25,869 bases of DNA from an uncultured Ruminococcus sp. (GCA_937910385.1 CALEPT010000249.1:1-25869); one strand, 5' to 3'. Positions 15,537 to 23,974 are shown, numbered from the stretch's first letter. Program-made: numbers and translations. Notes: generated by a model not told the origin, from the sequence alone.

Positions 15537-15556
15537 AAAAATAAAACGAAGGTGAG

Positions 15557-15880
15557 GTGATTCCCATAGCACTCTATTCTGAAAAGATTGCTGACAATGA
15601 TCGCAAGATCGAACAGCTCTCCAAGAACATCAAGCGTGATACTGAGAAGCGTAAGAAGCTCATGGAGGAGAACGCTCGTCTGAGCTATCAGGCGATCTGT
15701 GAGCAGTACAACTGCACGGGGCAGGACTTGCTCGATATTCTCAGCAGAGAACATCAGCAGGCGGAGATGCTCCAGACAAGTGGTCTGAGCGATTCGGACA
15801 TTGCGGAGCTTGCAGGCAGCGGTCGCTCGTCTGAGGACAGCGATGACATTGCGTTCTACGATAAGCAGGACAGCGATTAG
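15557..15880 (+). CDS. Small coiled-coil mobile-element protein (DUF4315-like)
   Basis: The protein has 107 residues from GTG 15557, the only reasonable start, with AAGGTGAG directly upstream. The N-terminal half is a charged coiled coil (ADNDRKIEQLSKNIKRDTEK, then KKLMEENARL), followed by YNCTGQDLLDIL and a Ser/Asp-rich tail. Size and pattern resemble the DUF4315-type accessory proteins of Firmicutes mobilizable elements, but I place it by style only. It lies between mobC (divergent) and the serine recombinase. Function unknown. Confidence 0.65.
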   Translation: MIPIALYSEKIADNDRKIEQLSKNIKRDTEKRKKLMEENARLSYQAICEQYNCTGQDLLDILSREHQQAEMLQTSGLSDSDIAELAGSGRSSEDSDDIAFYDKQDSD

Positions 15881-15966
15881 ACTTAAAATGCCTGAACGGT
15901 TTCCGTAAATTTTCCCCGTGACTGCACGGGACGATTTTTTAGATGTAGACAGCAGGAAGTTTGAAA

Positions 15967-16166
15967 ATGGAACGAGCTGTCGGAAAGGATAGTGTAGAAC
16001 GAACGAGAACACATCTGTCGCAGAGAGAGAAAAGGCAGATAAGGTTATTACAACTGCAAAGGGTACGAAGATTTTTATTTCCTACCCGACAGATGTCTCC
16101 GATGTGGTGAAGCAGGAGAAGATCAACCACATTTATGACATTCTCACAAAGCACAAATCGGAATAA
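15967..16166 (+). pseudogene. Possible frameshifted small ORF
   Basis: From ATG 15967 the frame reads MERAVGKDSVERTRT and soon runs into unlikely sequence. In another frame the stretch up to the TAA at 16164-16166 reads ADKVITTAKGTKIFISYPTD followed by VSDVVKQEKINHIYDILTKH, which looks like genuine protein but has no start codon. A one-base frameshift near 16010 would join them. This may be a decayed small gene or chance. Confidence 0.3.
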
Positions 16167-16180
16167 TTTTGCAAAACCAC

Positions 16181-16233
16181 TTGCAATGACACAGCCGATT
16201 TGCGCTATACTGAATACATAGCAAAATCGGCTG
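16181..16233 (+). promoter_or_regulatory. Recombinase promoter flanked by a 10-bp palindrome
   Basis: CAGCCGATTT (16192-16201) and AAATCGGCTG (16224-16233) are exact inverted copies flanking TATACT (16206-16211), the probable -10 box. TTGCAA (16181-16186) could be the -35 with a long 19-bp spacer. The AAATCGG half is also present at 16155-16161 and 16244-16250. This looks like an operator, or a recombinase-binding site, over the recombinase promoter. Confidence 0.5.
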
Positions 16234-16262
16234 TCGATTGCATAAATCGGAGGTCGATAAAC

Positions 16263-17831
16263 ATGAAAAAGAAAGTAACAAACAACGGCGGAGTGACTGC
16301 GATCTATGTCCGCCGTTCCGTAGCGGACAGGGATAACAATTCGCTGTCCATTGAATCGCAGAAGGAGGACTGTATCAGATATGTAGGCGAGGACTGTGTG
16401 TATCGCCCGTATTGCGATAACGGATTTTCGGGAAAGGACACAGAACACCGTCCAGCATTTCAGCAGATGATGAGTGATGCCCGTGAAGGTCTTATCAGTC
16501 GTATCGTTGTAAAAAAGTATGACCGCTTTAGCCGTAATCTGCGTGACTATCTGAACGTAAGTGAGGAACTTGACAAGCTCGGCGTGACAGTTTACTCGCT
16601 CTCTGAGCCGTTCAATACGGAGACTAAGGAAGGGCGTATGATGCGAAACAATCTCCTGAACTTTGCGGAGTTTGAGAGAGAAACGATTGCAGGCAGAGTG
16701 GCAGATGCGTATGATACCAGAGGGCGTGAAACAGGTTTCTATCAGGGCGGTACAATGAGCTTCGGTTATACCACTCAGCGTATGACCGTGAATGGCAAGA
16801 AAGGCTCGGTGCTTGTCCCCTCGGAACAGGCTGATGCACTTCGCCTTGCATATCAAATGTATGCAGAGCCGTCAACCTCGCTCCGTGATATTCTCACATA
16901 TTTTAAGGAGCATGAGGACGAGATCCACTATCTCCGCACTGACGAGTATGGCGGTAAGAATGGAAGTCACAGCGGAAAACTGAACGCTGGTTCATTGTCA
17001 TCTATCCTGAAAAATCCGTTGTATGTCCGTGCTGATAAAGATGTGTACGCTTTCTTCCAGAGCCGTGGCTATGAGATCATAGATGAGGTCGAAGCCTATG
17101 ACGGCGTTCACGGAGTTTTCATGCACGATAATACTGACGGCGGAAAATATGTCAAAGTCGGTTATCATGAGGGACTGGTTTCCTCGGAACTGTGGCTGAG
17201 AGTTCAGGACAAGAAAAGTACGAACAAGCGTTTTCAGACAAACAGGAAGGCGCTCAATTCATGGCTTGTAGGTATGCTGAAATGCAGGGAGTGCGGACTG
17301 TCTGTTATCATTGATATGCAAAAAAAGTCACCGACCAATATCCACAGATACCTCGCTGACAGCGGCTGGCTCACGATCGACAAGTGTGTTGCAAGAAAGT
17401 ACAGCATCAGAATTGACGATATTGAGGAGAGCGTCTACGCAGCAATGTGTGAGAGATTACAGCAGATTGAAATTGCCCATAAGCAAAAAGAAGCTCCCGA
17501 TATGGAAGTCGAGAGCATTAAGGGCGATATTCTGAAACTGGACACCGAGATCCGTTCCCTCATGGACAGAATGGCAGAAGCCGATGATGTGGTGTTTGCC
17601 TACATTCAGCAGAGGATCAAAGAATTGCACTCACGCAAATCTGAACTTGAACGCAAATTGCAGACAAAGGCTCGTAAGCGAAAGGCTATCGACACAAAGC
17701 CGTTGGTTGAACCGCTTGTAATGTGGGATAGCCTGACAGTGCAGGAGAAACACGATGTTGCCGCTGAGATGATCGAGGTCGTTTACATCTCACATCACAG
17801 CGAGGACATTGAGATCAGATTTGGCATTTGA
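16263..17831 (+). CDS. Large serine recombinase (site-specific integrase)
   Basis: The protein has 522 residues. GGAGG at 16249-16253 precedes ATG 16263. The resolvase domain begins TAIYVRRSVADRDNNSLSIE with the catalytic Ser19, followed by the Arg-rich KYDRFSRN and NFAEFERETIAGRV. A recombinase domain spans roughly 160-290, then a zinc-ribbon region (LKCRECG, later IDKC) and a coiled coil near 410-480. Only three Cys are seen in the ribbon instead of four. Large serine recombinases integrate and excise elements at short core sites without a tRNA target. It marks the right side of the mobilizable element; the exact att sites could not be placed. Confidence 0.92.
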   Translation: MKKKVTNNGGVTAIYVRRSVADRDNNSLSIESQKEDCIRYVGEDCVYRPYCDNGFSGKDTEHRPAFQQMMSDAREGLISRIVVKKYDRFSRNLRDYLNVSEELDKLGVTVYSLSEPFNTETKEGRMMRNNLLNFAEFERETIAGRVADAYDTRGRETGFYQGGTMSFGYTTQRMTVNGKKGSVLVPSEQADALRLAYQMYAEPSTSLRDILTYFKEHEDEIHYLRTDEYGGKNGSHSGKLNAGSLSSILKNPLYVRADKDVYAFFQSRGYEIIDEVEAYDGVHGVFMHDNTDGGKYVKVGYHEGLVSSELWLRVQDKKSTNKRFQTNRKALNSWLVGMLKCRECGLSVIIDMQKKSPTNIHRYLADSGWLTIDKCVARKYSIRIDDIEESVYAAMCERLQQIEIAHKQKEAPDMEVESIKGDILKLDTEIRSLMDRMAEADDVVFAYIQQRIKELHSRKSELERKLQTKARKRKAIDTKPLVEPLVMWDSLTVQEKHDVAAEMIEVVYISHHSEDIEIRFGI

Positions 17832-17997
17832 TAATGCCGTAAAATAGGTATTTTTATGAAGTCGTAAAGTGCGCGAGAAGCAGGACGTTATGAGTTTTGT
17901 ATATGTGACGGAAGCTTAAGAGCAGTGAGGAGAATTTTGATTCCGCCGCAGTCAACGTTGGGTGCAGTGAGAAGCAGGGAAATCACCTGTTTTATAG

Positions 17998-18026
17998 TTG
18001 ATTTTTCGGCGGCGATGTGGTATAAT
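17998..18026 (+). promoter_or_regulatory. Strong sigma-A-type promoter of the dockerin protein gene
   Basis: TTGATT (17998-18003), a 17-bp spacer and TATAAT (18021-18026) precede the gene by about 50 nt. The rest of the gap 17832-17997 holds no recognisable gene; the 10-mer GAGAAGCAGG occurs twice in it. Confidence 0.75.
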
Positions 18027-18078
18027 AGCAAAAAAGAGGAGATTTTCCGGAAATAATTATCAAGGAGGCGGGGGTTCT

Positions 18079-21000
18079 ATGAACATTAAGAAAATTTTTA
18101 GCTTCATTACTTCGGCGGTGCTGATGTTTAGCTGCACGCTGCCATATGTAATGGAAACTAAATCTGCTGCGGCGGTGGAAAACACAGATCCAACCACATC
18201 TATGGAGGGTGAACCTGAACTTATTGCAGATTCGTCTGTGGGCAGTTTTATCACCAATGCTATGAAGTCGGAAGATATCGTAGAAGCAGGTGAACAGGAG
18301 TCGGAAGTACAATACAGCGGTGATTACGGCATTGAAGACATCACTTATGATCCCGACACAAACACACTTACACTCACCACATGGCAGATACAAAACTGTA
18401 AAGCCGTTGTGGGATTCTACTCTGATGACGGAAAACGTATGTACACATCGCAAGAGGTGGATATTTCAGAAGGTGACGAGATCACAGCATTTAATCCGGA
18501 AAACAGTAAACTACCCGAAAATTTCCTCGTAAAAGCTTATCTTATCAACGATCTGCTCATGCCGCTTTGCAATTGCTATGTTTACAACAAGATGACTAAG
18601 GAAATGCAGGAAATATTGGCTAAAACAGTCGATGATTTCGACCCTTCACTTGTGGTGCAGATCGACGAAACGGACGACACCAATAATTTCTATGTCTTAA
18701 ATGATAATACCATACTGATAGACAGCACTGCGGACGTGAATACTATCGTATCAGCTGATTTTGAGACAGGTACATATGTATTCACAAATATAGATGACAG
18801 CATGCGAGCTCTTGCCGCAGGCGATGTTTTCAGTGCGGCTACCGATGAGGGTGTAATTGCGGCTGAAATTGTCACAATCACCATTGACGGCGACACGGCG
18901 ACGATAGTCGGCACGTCTGATGAAGAAGAGCTTTTCCAGTTTATAAAAATAGACACATCTGAAATGGACCCGTCGCTGTTTGACGGATACACTCTGGATA
19001 TGAGTCAGGCAGATGAGAGCGTTTCTCTGTCGGACAAGAGCTTTGACGAGACTCCCATTCCCGAAGATGAGGATACGGATACAGAAGCCGACGAAGAAAG
19101 CGGTCAGGCGAAAGCCGAGCAATCTTACATGGCAGGAATGAGCGAAGTTCCGGTCGGTGACAGCCTTAAAGGGGAAGAACAGGCGACTATCAGCCTCAAA
19201 GCAGAACCTACCTTTACTATTGCAGAAAAAAAGAAAGAAGGCGAGGTGGTACTTGGCGGCGCAAGCGCTAAAGTCACCGCTAAGGTCAACTGCGTCTTAT
19301 CTGTGCCCATAGAGATCAAAGCGGAATTCTATTGGTCCTTGGGATATTCTTCTTTTGAATTGAAAGCCGGATATGCCATAAAGGTAAAGGGCTCTGCGAC
19401 TCTCAAAGGTGAACTTAAGATCCCGCTCGCAGTGATAGATTTTCCTGTCGCAGGTGTGCTTCACTTAAGCTTGACTCCGAAATTTGTTGTAGAGGGCAGC
19501 GTTGAGGTGTCACTTACATACCAAAAATCATTCAGTGCCGGCTTCAAATGGGATACGAACACATGGGCGCTCAATAAGTGTGACGGCTTAAAGCTAAAGG
19601 TTGAGGACAAACTGGAATTAAAGCTGGAAGCAAAAGTTTTCATAGGGCTTGAATTGGAATTCAGCGGTTACATTATAAGCGAAAAAACCTGCTCTGTCAA
19701 ATTTCCGCTGGACATAGGAGTTCAAGTCAAAGCAACGCTGCCTATCGCATTTTTGAAGCTCACTGACACTAATGGAATTCAGTCGAGTGAAGGGGCGTTT
19801 CTGCGTGTTGTTGAAGCTAATACCGAGGAATATCCCGACACACTATATAACTGCGATGCTTTCGTGGAGATAGATGTGGATTTTCAGGTCAAGCTTAGCG
19901 CTGAGTTGAAGATTGCGGATTATGACTGGAATCCGTGGAGAAACAAAATGAAGCTAAAGGCGGATCTGTTTGAATATACAACGAGTATAGGCAAGTTCTA
20001 CTTTGTGGTATATCCCGACAGCGAAACAGGGCAGAGAAAGGTCGAATTTGGAAGCTGGGACGATCTTAAGGGCAAGGATTTTATCTGCTATAAAACGACA
20101 GTCAAGGTGTATGATAAGGATAAACAGCCGCTCAGCGGGGCATCGCTCAATGATAATGATGTTACCACAGACGCAAGCGGAGAAGTTATATACTATCTCT
20201 CACCGGGATTGTATAGATTCAACTGTAGTTATAATGGTGAGACGCGCAATAACGCCATTAGGATAATCAACGAAAAGAGAACGGTCACCTTTGTTATGGG
20301 CGGCGGCTCATCTAACCCCGGCGACAATGACGACCCCACCGACCCCGGCGACACATATACCCCCGAAGAACAGGCGTCCCTGCAATATCTTTATTGGAAT
20401 GAAAATGATGAGGGCGGAATCACGATCGATTGTTGTAAGTCATCGGCTGTTGAAATAACTATCCCGAGGGAAATTGACGGTAAGACAGTGACGAGCATTA
20501 CAGGTTATGCTTTCCAAGGCTGTAAGAGCCTTACCGACATCACCATACCGAATAGCGTGACGAGCATTGAAGATTTTGCTTTCAGCGACTGTACCAGTCT
20601 CACCTCTATCACCATACCGGATAGTGTAACGTACATTGGAGCATATGCTTTCGGAGACTGCACCAACCTTGAATCAATAACCATACTGAATCCGGATTGT
20701 GAGATATTTTATGACTCTCTTCCTATAAATAACGGCACAATCTACGGCTATGCCAACTCCACCGCGCAGGCATACGCCGAAAAGTACGGATATAATTTTG
20801 TGTCTATCGGCGAAGCCTCGGCGGTAAATACCGCAGCAAGCTTTATGCCTGTCATGAATGCGGCAGGCGCGTCAGATGTGGAATGCACATTTACGCAGGA
20901 GGTCGCTGTACCGGATATCTACAATTTCTACGTGTTTGCAGACGAAAACGCAGATGACATTTTAGCCGCTGATAATCTGCTTTACATGACGCAGGTTGAG

Positions 21001-21726
21001 GTGACAGCGGATTCGCTCACCGTCGAAATACCGTATATCCTCGACGGCGACTACCCCGATAAGGCGGAAAAGCTCGTGCGGTTTGAATCGGCGGATAGCG
21101 GTCTTGTCTTTGATGAAACGTCGGAAGATGATACCGTTTCGCTCATCGACTATGCGGGCTCGGCAGCAGATGTTGCTATCCCTGAACAGGCAGGCGGAAA
21201 GAGCGTGACAAGTATCGCAGGCGGAGCATTTAACGGCTGCACCGGCATTGTTTCGGTTACTGTTCCGGCGAGTGTGACCAGCATCGGAGAGAGCGCGTTC
21301 GCGGACTGTGAAAGCCTTAGCTCTATAACAATATCAAACCCGGACTGTGAGATATTCGACTCTGCGTATACGATATGTAACGGCTATGACGATGAGGTCG
21401 GCGAGTATTACTTCAACGGTACTATCTGCGGCTATGAAAATTCGACTGCACAGCAATACGCCGAAAAGTACGGATATAATTTTGAATCTCTCGGCGAAGC
21501 TCCTGCTGAGCCGCTCCTCGGCGACGTCGACGGAAATGATGTTGTTGACGGGCGCGATGCCTCAATGGTGCTCACTCATTATGCTCTCACATCAACAAGT
21601 CAGGAGGGAATTATTACAGACGCTCAGGCTCTGCTCAACGCCGACTGGGACCGGAACGATGTCATCGACGGCAGGGACGCTTCTGCAATACTGACCTACT
21701 ACGCAGAGCAGTCGGTACAAAAATAA
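18079..21726 (+). CDS. Secreted dockerin protein with BspA/LRR_5 repeats
   Basis: The protein has 1215 residues. AAGGAGG (18062-18068) precedes ATG 18079. A signal peptide begins MNIKKIFSFITSAVLMFSC. Residues 30-740 are beta-rich and not recognised; an acidic stretch (PIPEDEDTDTEADEESG) divides them. Near 690-740 is a carboxypeptidase-regulatory-like fold (KVYDKDKQPLSGASL). A Gly/Pro/Asp linker leads to LRR_5 repeats at about 790-910 and 1030-1137 (SVTSIGESAFADCESLSSIT). The C-terminus is a type I dockerin with two calcium loops, DVDGNDVVDGRD and DWDRNDVIDGRD. It would bind a cohesin on a cellulosome-like scaffold or cell-bound cohesin. No glycoside hydrolase domain is seen, so it is probably a binding or structural component. 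It has its own promoter and terminator. Confidence 0.88.
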   Translation: MNIKKIFSFITSAVLMFSCTLPYVMETKSAAAVENTDPTTSMEGEPELIADSSVGSFITNAMKSEDIVEAGEQESEVQYSGDYGIEDITYDPDTNTLTLTTWQIQNCKAVVGFYSDDGKRMYTSQEVDISEGDEITAFNPENSKLPENFLVKAYLINDLLMPLCNCYVYNKMTKEMQEILAKTVDDFDPSLVVQIDETDDTNNFYVLNDNTILIDSTADVNTIVSADFETGTYVFTNIDDSMRALAAGDVFSAATDEGVIAAEIVTITIDGDTATIVGTSDEEELFQFIKIDTSEMDPSLFDGYTLDMSQADESVSLSDKSFDETPIPEDEDTDTEADEESGQAKAEQSYMAGMSEVPVGDSLKGEEQATISLKAEPTFTIAEKKKEGEVVLGGASAKVTAKVNCVLSVPIEIKAEFYWSLGYSSFELKAGYAIKVKGSATLKGELKIPLAVIDFPVAGVLHLSLTPKFVVEGSVEVSLTYQKSFSAGFKWDTNTWALNKCDGLKLKVEDKLELKLEAKVFIGLELEFSGYIISEKTCSVKFPLDIGVQVKATLPIAFLKLTDTNGIQSSEGAFLRVVEANTEEYPDTLYNCDAFVEIDVDFQVKLSAELKIADYDWNPWRNKMKLKADLFEYTTSIGKFYFVVYPDSETGQRKVEFGSWDDLKGKDFICYKTTVKVYDKDKQPLSGASLNDNDVTTDASGEVIYYLSPGLYRFNCSYNGETRNNAIRIINEKRTVTFVMGGGSSNPGDNDDPTDPGDTYTPEEQASLQYLYWNENDEGGITIDCCKSSAVEITIPREIDGKTVTSITGYAFQGCKSLTDITIPNSVTSIEDFAFSDCTSLTSITIPDSVTYIGAYAFGDCTNLESITILNPDCEIFYDSLPINNGTIYGYANSTAQAYAEKYGYNFVSIGEASAVNTAASFMPVMNAAGASDVECTFTQEVAVPDIYNFYVFADENADDILAADNLLYMTQVEVTADSLTVEIPYILDGDYPDKAEKLVRFESADSGLVFDETSEDDTVSLIDYAGSAADVAIPEQAGGKSVTSIAGGAFNGCTGIVSVTVPASVTSIGESAFADCESLSSITISNPDCEIFDSAYTICNGYDDEVGEYYFNGTICGYENSTAQQYAEKYGYNFESLGEAPAEPLLGDVDGNDVVDGRDASMVLTHYALTSTSQEGIITDAQALLNADWDRNDVIDGRDASAILTYYAEQSVQK

Positions 21727-21758
21727 TTGAATACGGCACGTGTCAAACTGTGCCAATG

Positions 21759-21797
21759 AAAAAGCTGATACCTGCATAATTGTAAGTATCAGCTTTT
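21759..21797 (+). terminator. Terminator after the dockerin protein gene
   Basis: AAAAGCTGATAC (to 21771) pairs with GTATCAGCTTTT (21786-21797), a 12-bp perfect stem with A- and T-runs, probably working both ways. Confidence 0.88.
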
Positions 21798-21838
21798 GTT
21801 ATATTCGGTTTTGATTCGGATCTCTGCGTTAAGGATAC

Positions 21839-21867
21839 TTGAAAACTTATACGTTCTATGGTATAAT
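21839..21867 (+). promoter_or_regulatory. Sigma-A-type promoter of the AlbA_2 gene
   Basis: TTGAAA (21839-21844), 17-bp spacer, TATAAT (21862-21867), about 50 nt before the start codon. Confidence 0.78.
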
Positions 21868-21916
21868 GTGTAAAGATTGAACGATACTAACCACAGTAAT
21901 ATGTGAGGGAACAAGT

Positions 21917-23458
21917 ATGAAACGTGAAGATATACGGAAAATGGCTCATGACATCATTGAAAGCGGTGCTGTTGAGTCGGACTATATAGAATACAAGAGA
22001 TCTGCCGAAACAAGAGGCAGCATACTCAAGACCGCCTGTGCATTCTGTAATAACTATATGAACCGTGAAATCGGACTTATCTTTATCGGCGTAGAGGAAG
22101 TCAACGACGAGGAAAACGGTATCAAAGCAATCCCTATGCGCCCTATATCAGGCATCGACATGGGCAATATTGAACCAACAGAAAACGCTTTAAAATCGTT
22201 GCTTTCAAACATTACCCCCGTTCCTAAATATCAGCTTATCCAAGATGAAATAGATAGTAGAACATTTATTATTATCGCCGTTGAGCCCGGCAGCGACGGT
22301 CCGTATGAGACTAAACAGCAGGCTGAAACCGATAAGTCTATAAAACTGAAGCCCGGCAGGTATATTCGTGTCCGCCGCGATACAAGGCTTCCTAATAAAC
22401 GAGAGGAATTCGAACTGCTTAAAAAGTTTGCGGATTTTCATTTTTCCTCTGAACTGAACGAAACCGCAACCATTGACGATCTCAATTATGAATACATGAA
22501 GGAATATCTCATAGCTACCAATGCAAAACCCGATATTCGCTCCATGCCCAAGGTTGATATGGCACAAGCAATGGGGCTTATCAGCAAAAACGATTACAGC
22601 GGTTATCGTGCCAAGAACTTCGCTGTTCTGATGTTTGCGGATAAGCCGCAGGAGTTCATTCCTTATGCTCGAGTTGAGGTCATCCGTGAGGCAGTAGGCA
22701 CCGACAAAATGGTATCACAGGTGTTTGACGGTCCGATATGGATACAAGCCAAGCGTGTCATTGATTACTTTAGCGAGACAATAATGTCTGCATATACAGT
22801 TCGTGAGCCCGACCGTGTCGGACATCGAATGGTCTACAATTATCCGCTTGCAATGTTCTCTGAGCTTGCCACCAACTGCATACTTCATAAGGAATATAGC
22901 AGAAAAGAATACATCGGCATTTACATCTACAAGGATCATATTTCGTTTATCAATCATAACAGACCTGTTCCGCCTGTTACAATTGAAGCTATGAATAATG
23001 ATACTGAGTTCCGTGACCGAGTGTATCTCAACCCTGAGTTGAAGGAGATGTTCTTCTCCCTTGATCTGATAGAGTCATACGGTTCGGGTATACGCAGAGC
23101 AAAAAACGCTATGAAGGAGAATGGTTCTCCCGAACTCGTCTTTGAGCCGAGCAACGATACTGATGACTATACTATGGTTACAGCGTATATCAATGAGGAA
23201 TTTGCAAGAATTCAGGCGGAGGAGAATGAAAAGAACAACCGACAAGAAAACCGACAAGAAAACCGACAAGAAATCGATATTGAAAAAGAAATCCTCTCTT
23301 GTTTAATAAACGATCCGAAAATTACAAGAGATAAACTTGCCAAAAAGCTTGGGGTTCCAATGCAAAAGGTAAAGTATCGCCTTGAAAAACTCCAACGAGA
23401 GGGAAAGATATCTCGTAAGGGTTCAACCAAATCTGGCGAATGGATCGTAACAGAATAG
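21917..23458 (+). CDS. Schlafen AlbA_2-type ATP-binding protein with winged helix
   Basis: The protein has 513 residues. The N-terminal Schlafen/AlbA_2 domain (about 15-170) shows ESDYIEYKRS, KTACAFCN and IFIGVEE. The middle-to-C-terminal part (about 300-400) reads YPLAMFSELATNCILHKEYS and SLDLIESYGSGIRRAKNAM, as in the HATPase_c_4 domain often annotated as RecG-like C-terminal. Residues about 450-513 form a winged helix (ITRDKLAKKLGVPMQKVKYR). It is predicted to be a nucleic-acid-binding regulator; some family members act in defence or as transcription factors, but the role of this one is unknown. A tandem NRQE repeat lies before the winged helix. It has its own promoter and lies next to an attachment-site-like region, so it is probably mobile cargo. 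Confidence 0.87.
   Translation: MKREDIRKMAHDIIESGAVESDYIEYKRSAETRGSILKTACAFCNNYMNREIGLIFIGVEEVNDEENGIKAIPMRPISGIDMGNIEPTENALKSLLSNITPVPKYQLIQDEIDSRTFIIIAVEPGSDGPYETKQQAETDKSIKLKPGRYIRVRRDTRLPNKREEFELLKKFADFHFSSELNETATIDDLNYEYMKEYLIATNAKPDIRSMPKVDMAQAMGLISKNDYSGYRAKNFAVLMFADKPQEFIPYARVEVIREAVGTDKMVSQVFDGPIWIQAKRVIDYFSETIMSAYTVREPDRVGHRMVYNYPLAMFSELATNCILHKEYSRKEYIGIYIYKDHISFINHNRPVPPVTIEAMNNDTEFRDRVYLNPELKEMFFSLDLIESYGSGIRRAKNAMKENGSPELVFEPSNDTDDYTMVTAYINEEFARIQAEENEKNNRQENRQENRQEIDIEKEILSCLINDPKITRDKLAKKLGVPMQKVKYRLEKLQREGKISRKGSTKSGEWIVTE
23237..23272 (+). repeat. Three exact 12-bp tandem repeats (NRQE)x3
   Basis: AACCGACAAGAA occurs three times without a mismatch inside the AlbA_2 gene and codes for Asn-Arg-Gln-Glu in the linker before the winged helix. 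Twelve-base units keep the frame, so copy number could vary by slippage. Confidence 0.9.
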
Positions 23459-23486
23459 TTCAAGGAGAGGTGCTTACCAAGTAATT

Positions 23487-23528
23487 TGGCACTCGAAATG
23501 GCACTCTAAGTGGCACCCGAATGGCACT
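23487..23528 (+). repeat. Four TGGCAC(T/C) iterons, 11-12 bp apart
   Basis: TGGCACT/TGGCACC begins at 23487, 23499, 23511 and 23522, mostly followed by CGAA or CTAA. The near-helical spacing suggests binding sites on one face of DNA. It lies just after the AlbA_2 stop in a gene-free region. Confidence 0.8.
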
Positions 23529-23573
23529 CGAAACGTAAGCCTCAAAGAAACGATTAACACCTCGATCTATAAG

Positions 23574-23620
23574 AAAAAAGCAGGGATAAACGCTCCTACT
23601 TTAGAATCATTAGCCCTGCT
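23574..23620 (-). terminator. Possible minus-strand terminator
   Basis: AGCAGGG (23579-23585) pairs with CCCTGCT (23614-23620) with a long 28-nt loop; on the minus strand the stem is followed by TTTTTT. No minus-strand gene that would need it is visible. Confidence 0.35.
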
Positions 23621-23663
23621 ACATATTCATTGAACGTTGGTTTACTTTTCGGAGGACAATGCG

Positions 23664-23698
23664 CCACTTTTGGCACTTGTTTGGCACTTATTGGTACT
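23664..23698 (+). repeat. Second iteron group, TGGCACTT and relatives
   Basis: CCACTTTT (23664), TGGCACTT (23671), TGGCACTT (23682) and TGGTACT (23692) are spaced 7-11 bp apart. They share the CACTT core with the ACCACTT repeats at 23900-23927. Confidence 0.65.
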
Positions 23699-23806
23699 AA
23701 AAACCGTCTGAAATCGCTTGAAGTTACTATAAATGAAGCTTCAAAAATCCGCGATTTACAGCCTTTTTCGCATTTTACTAAAAACTACTAAAATGATCGG
23801 GATTAA

Positions 23807-23829
23807 TTCAATTCCCGTACGGGTCACCA
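23807..23829 (+). other. tRNA 3'-end fragment, candidate attachment site core
   Basis: The 23 bases from TTCAATTCCCGT to ACGGGTCACCA follow tRNA positions 54-76: TTCAA T-loop, CCCGT as the T-stem 3' strand, ACGGGTC as the acceptor 3' strand, discriminator A and CCA. An acceptor start of GACCCGT is typical of tRNA-Lys (from general knowledge). The T-stem 5' strand and the rest of a tRNA are absent upstream. Such 3' fragments are left when tyrosine integrases insert into tRNA genes. Note that CCCGTACGGG inside it is a palindrome, so a non-tRNA origin is possible. Confidence 0.55.
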
Positions 23830-23840
23830 TTAATTGGTTA

Positions 23841-23876
23841 CTGCAAATGGCTGATTTAAGCCATTTGCAGTTTTTT
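23841..23876 (+). terminator. Strong rho-independent terminator
   Basis: CTGCAAATGGCT (23841-23852) pairs perfectly with AGCCATTTGCAG (23859-23870), loop of 6, followed by TTTTTT. It lies 11 nt after the tRNA-like CCA, where the terminator of a tRNA gene would be expected. Confidence 0.88.
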
Positions 23877-23899
23877 ATTATTTTAACCAACTACCCGTA

Positions 23900-23927
23900 A
23901 CCACTTACTGACCACTTATTACCACTT
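23900..23927 (+). repeat. Three ACCACTT direct repeats, 10-11 bp apart
   Basis: ACCACTT begins at 23900, 23911 and 23921. They lie between the tRNA-like core and the integrase stop, where arm-type integrase sites normally lie. Confidence 0.65.
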
Positions 23928-23974
23928 TTGACTATTTTCAGGTGTGCCGCAGAGTTCTGGCTCTGCGGTCATTT

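Noticed and set aside
15939..16856. Long minus-strand frame opposite the serine recombinase
   Set aside because: Shadow of the recombinase; its sequence is Cys/Leu/Ile-rich without domain character.
17876..17978. GAGAAGCAGG direct repeat as att sites of the mobilizable element
   Set aside because: Both copies lie within the same 100-bp stretch on one side of the recombinase and no copy was seen at the other end near 13240-13316.
23487..23698. CRISPR-like array from the TGGCACT repeats
   Set aside because: Units are only 7-12 bp with 4-5 bp between them and no cas gene is near; iterons or integrase arm sites fit better.
23807..23829. A complete tRNA gene
   Set aside because: Only positions 54-76 are recognisable; no acceptor 5' strand, D-arm or anticodon arm can be folded upstream.
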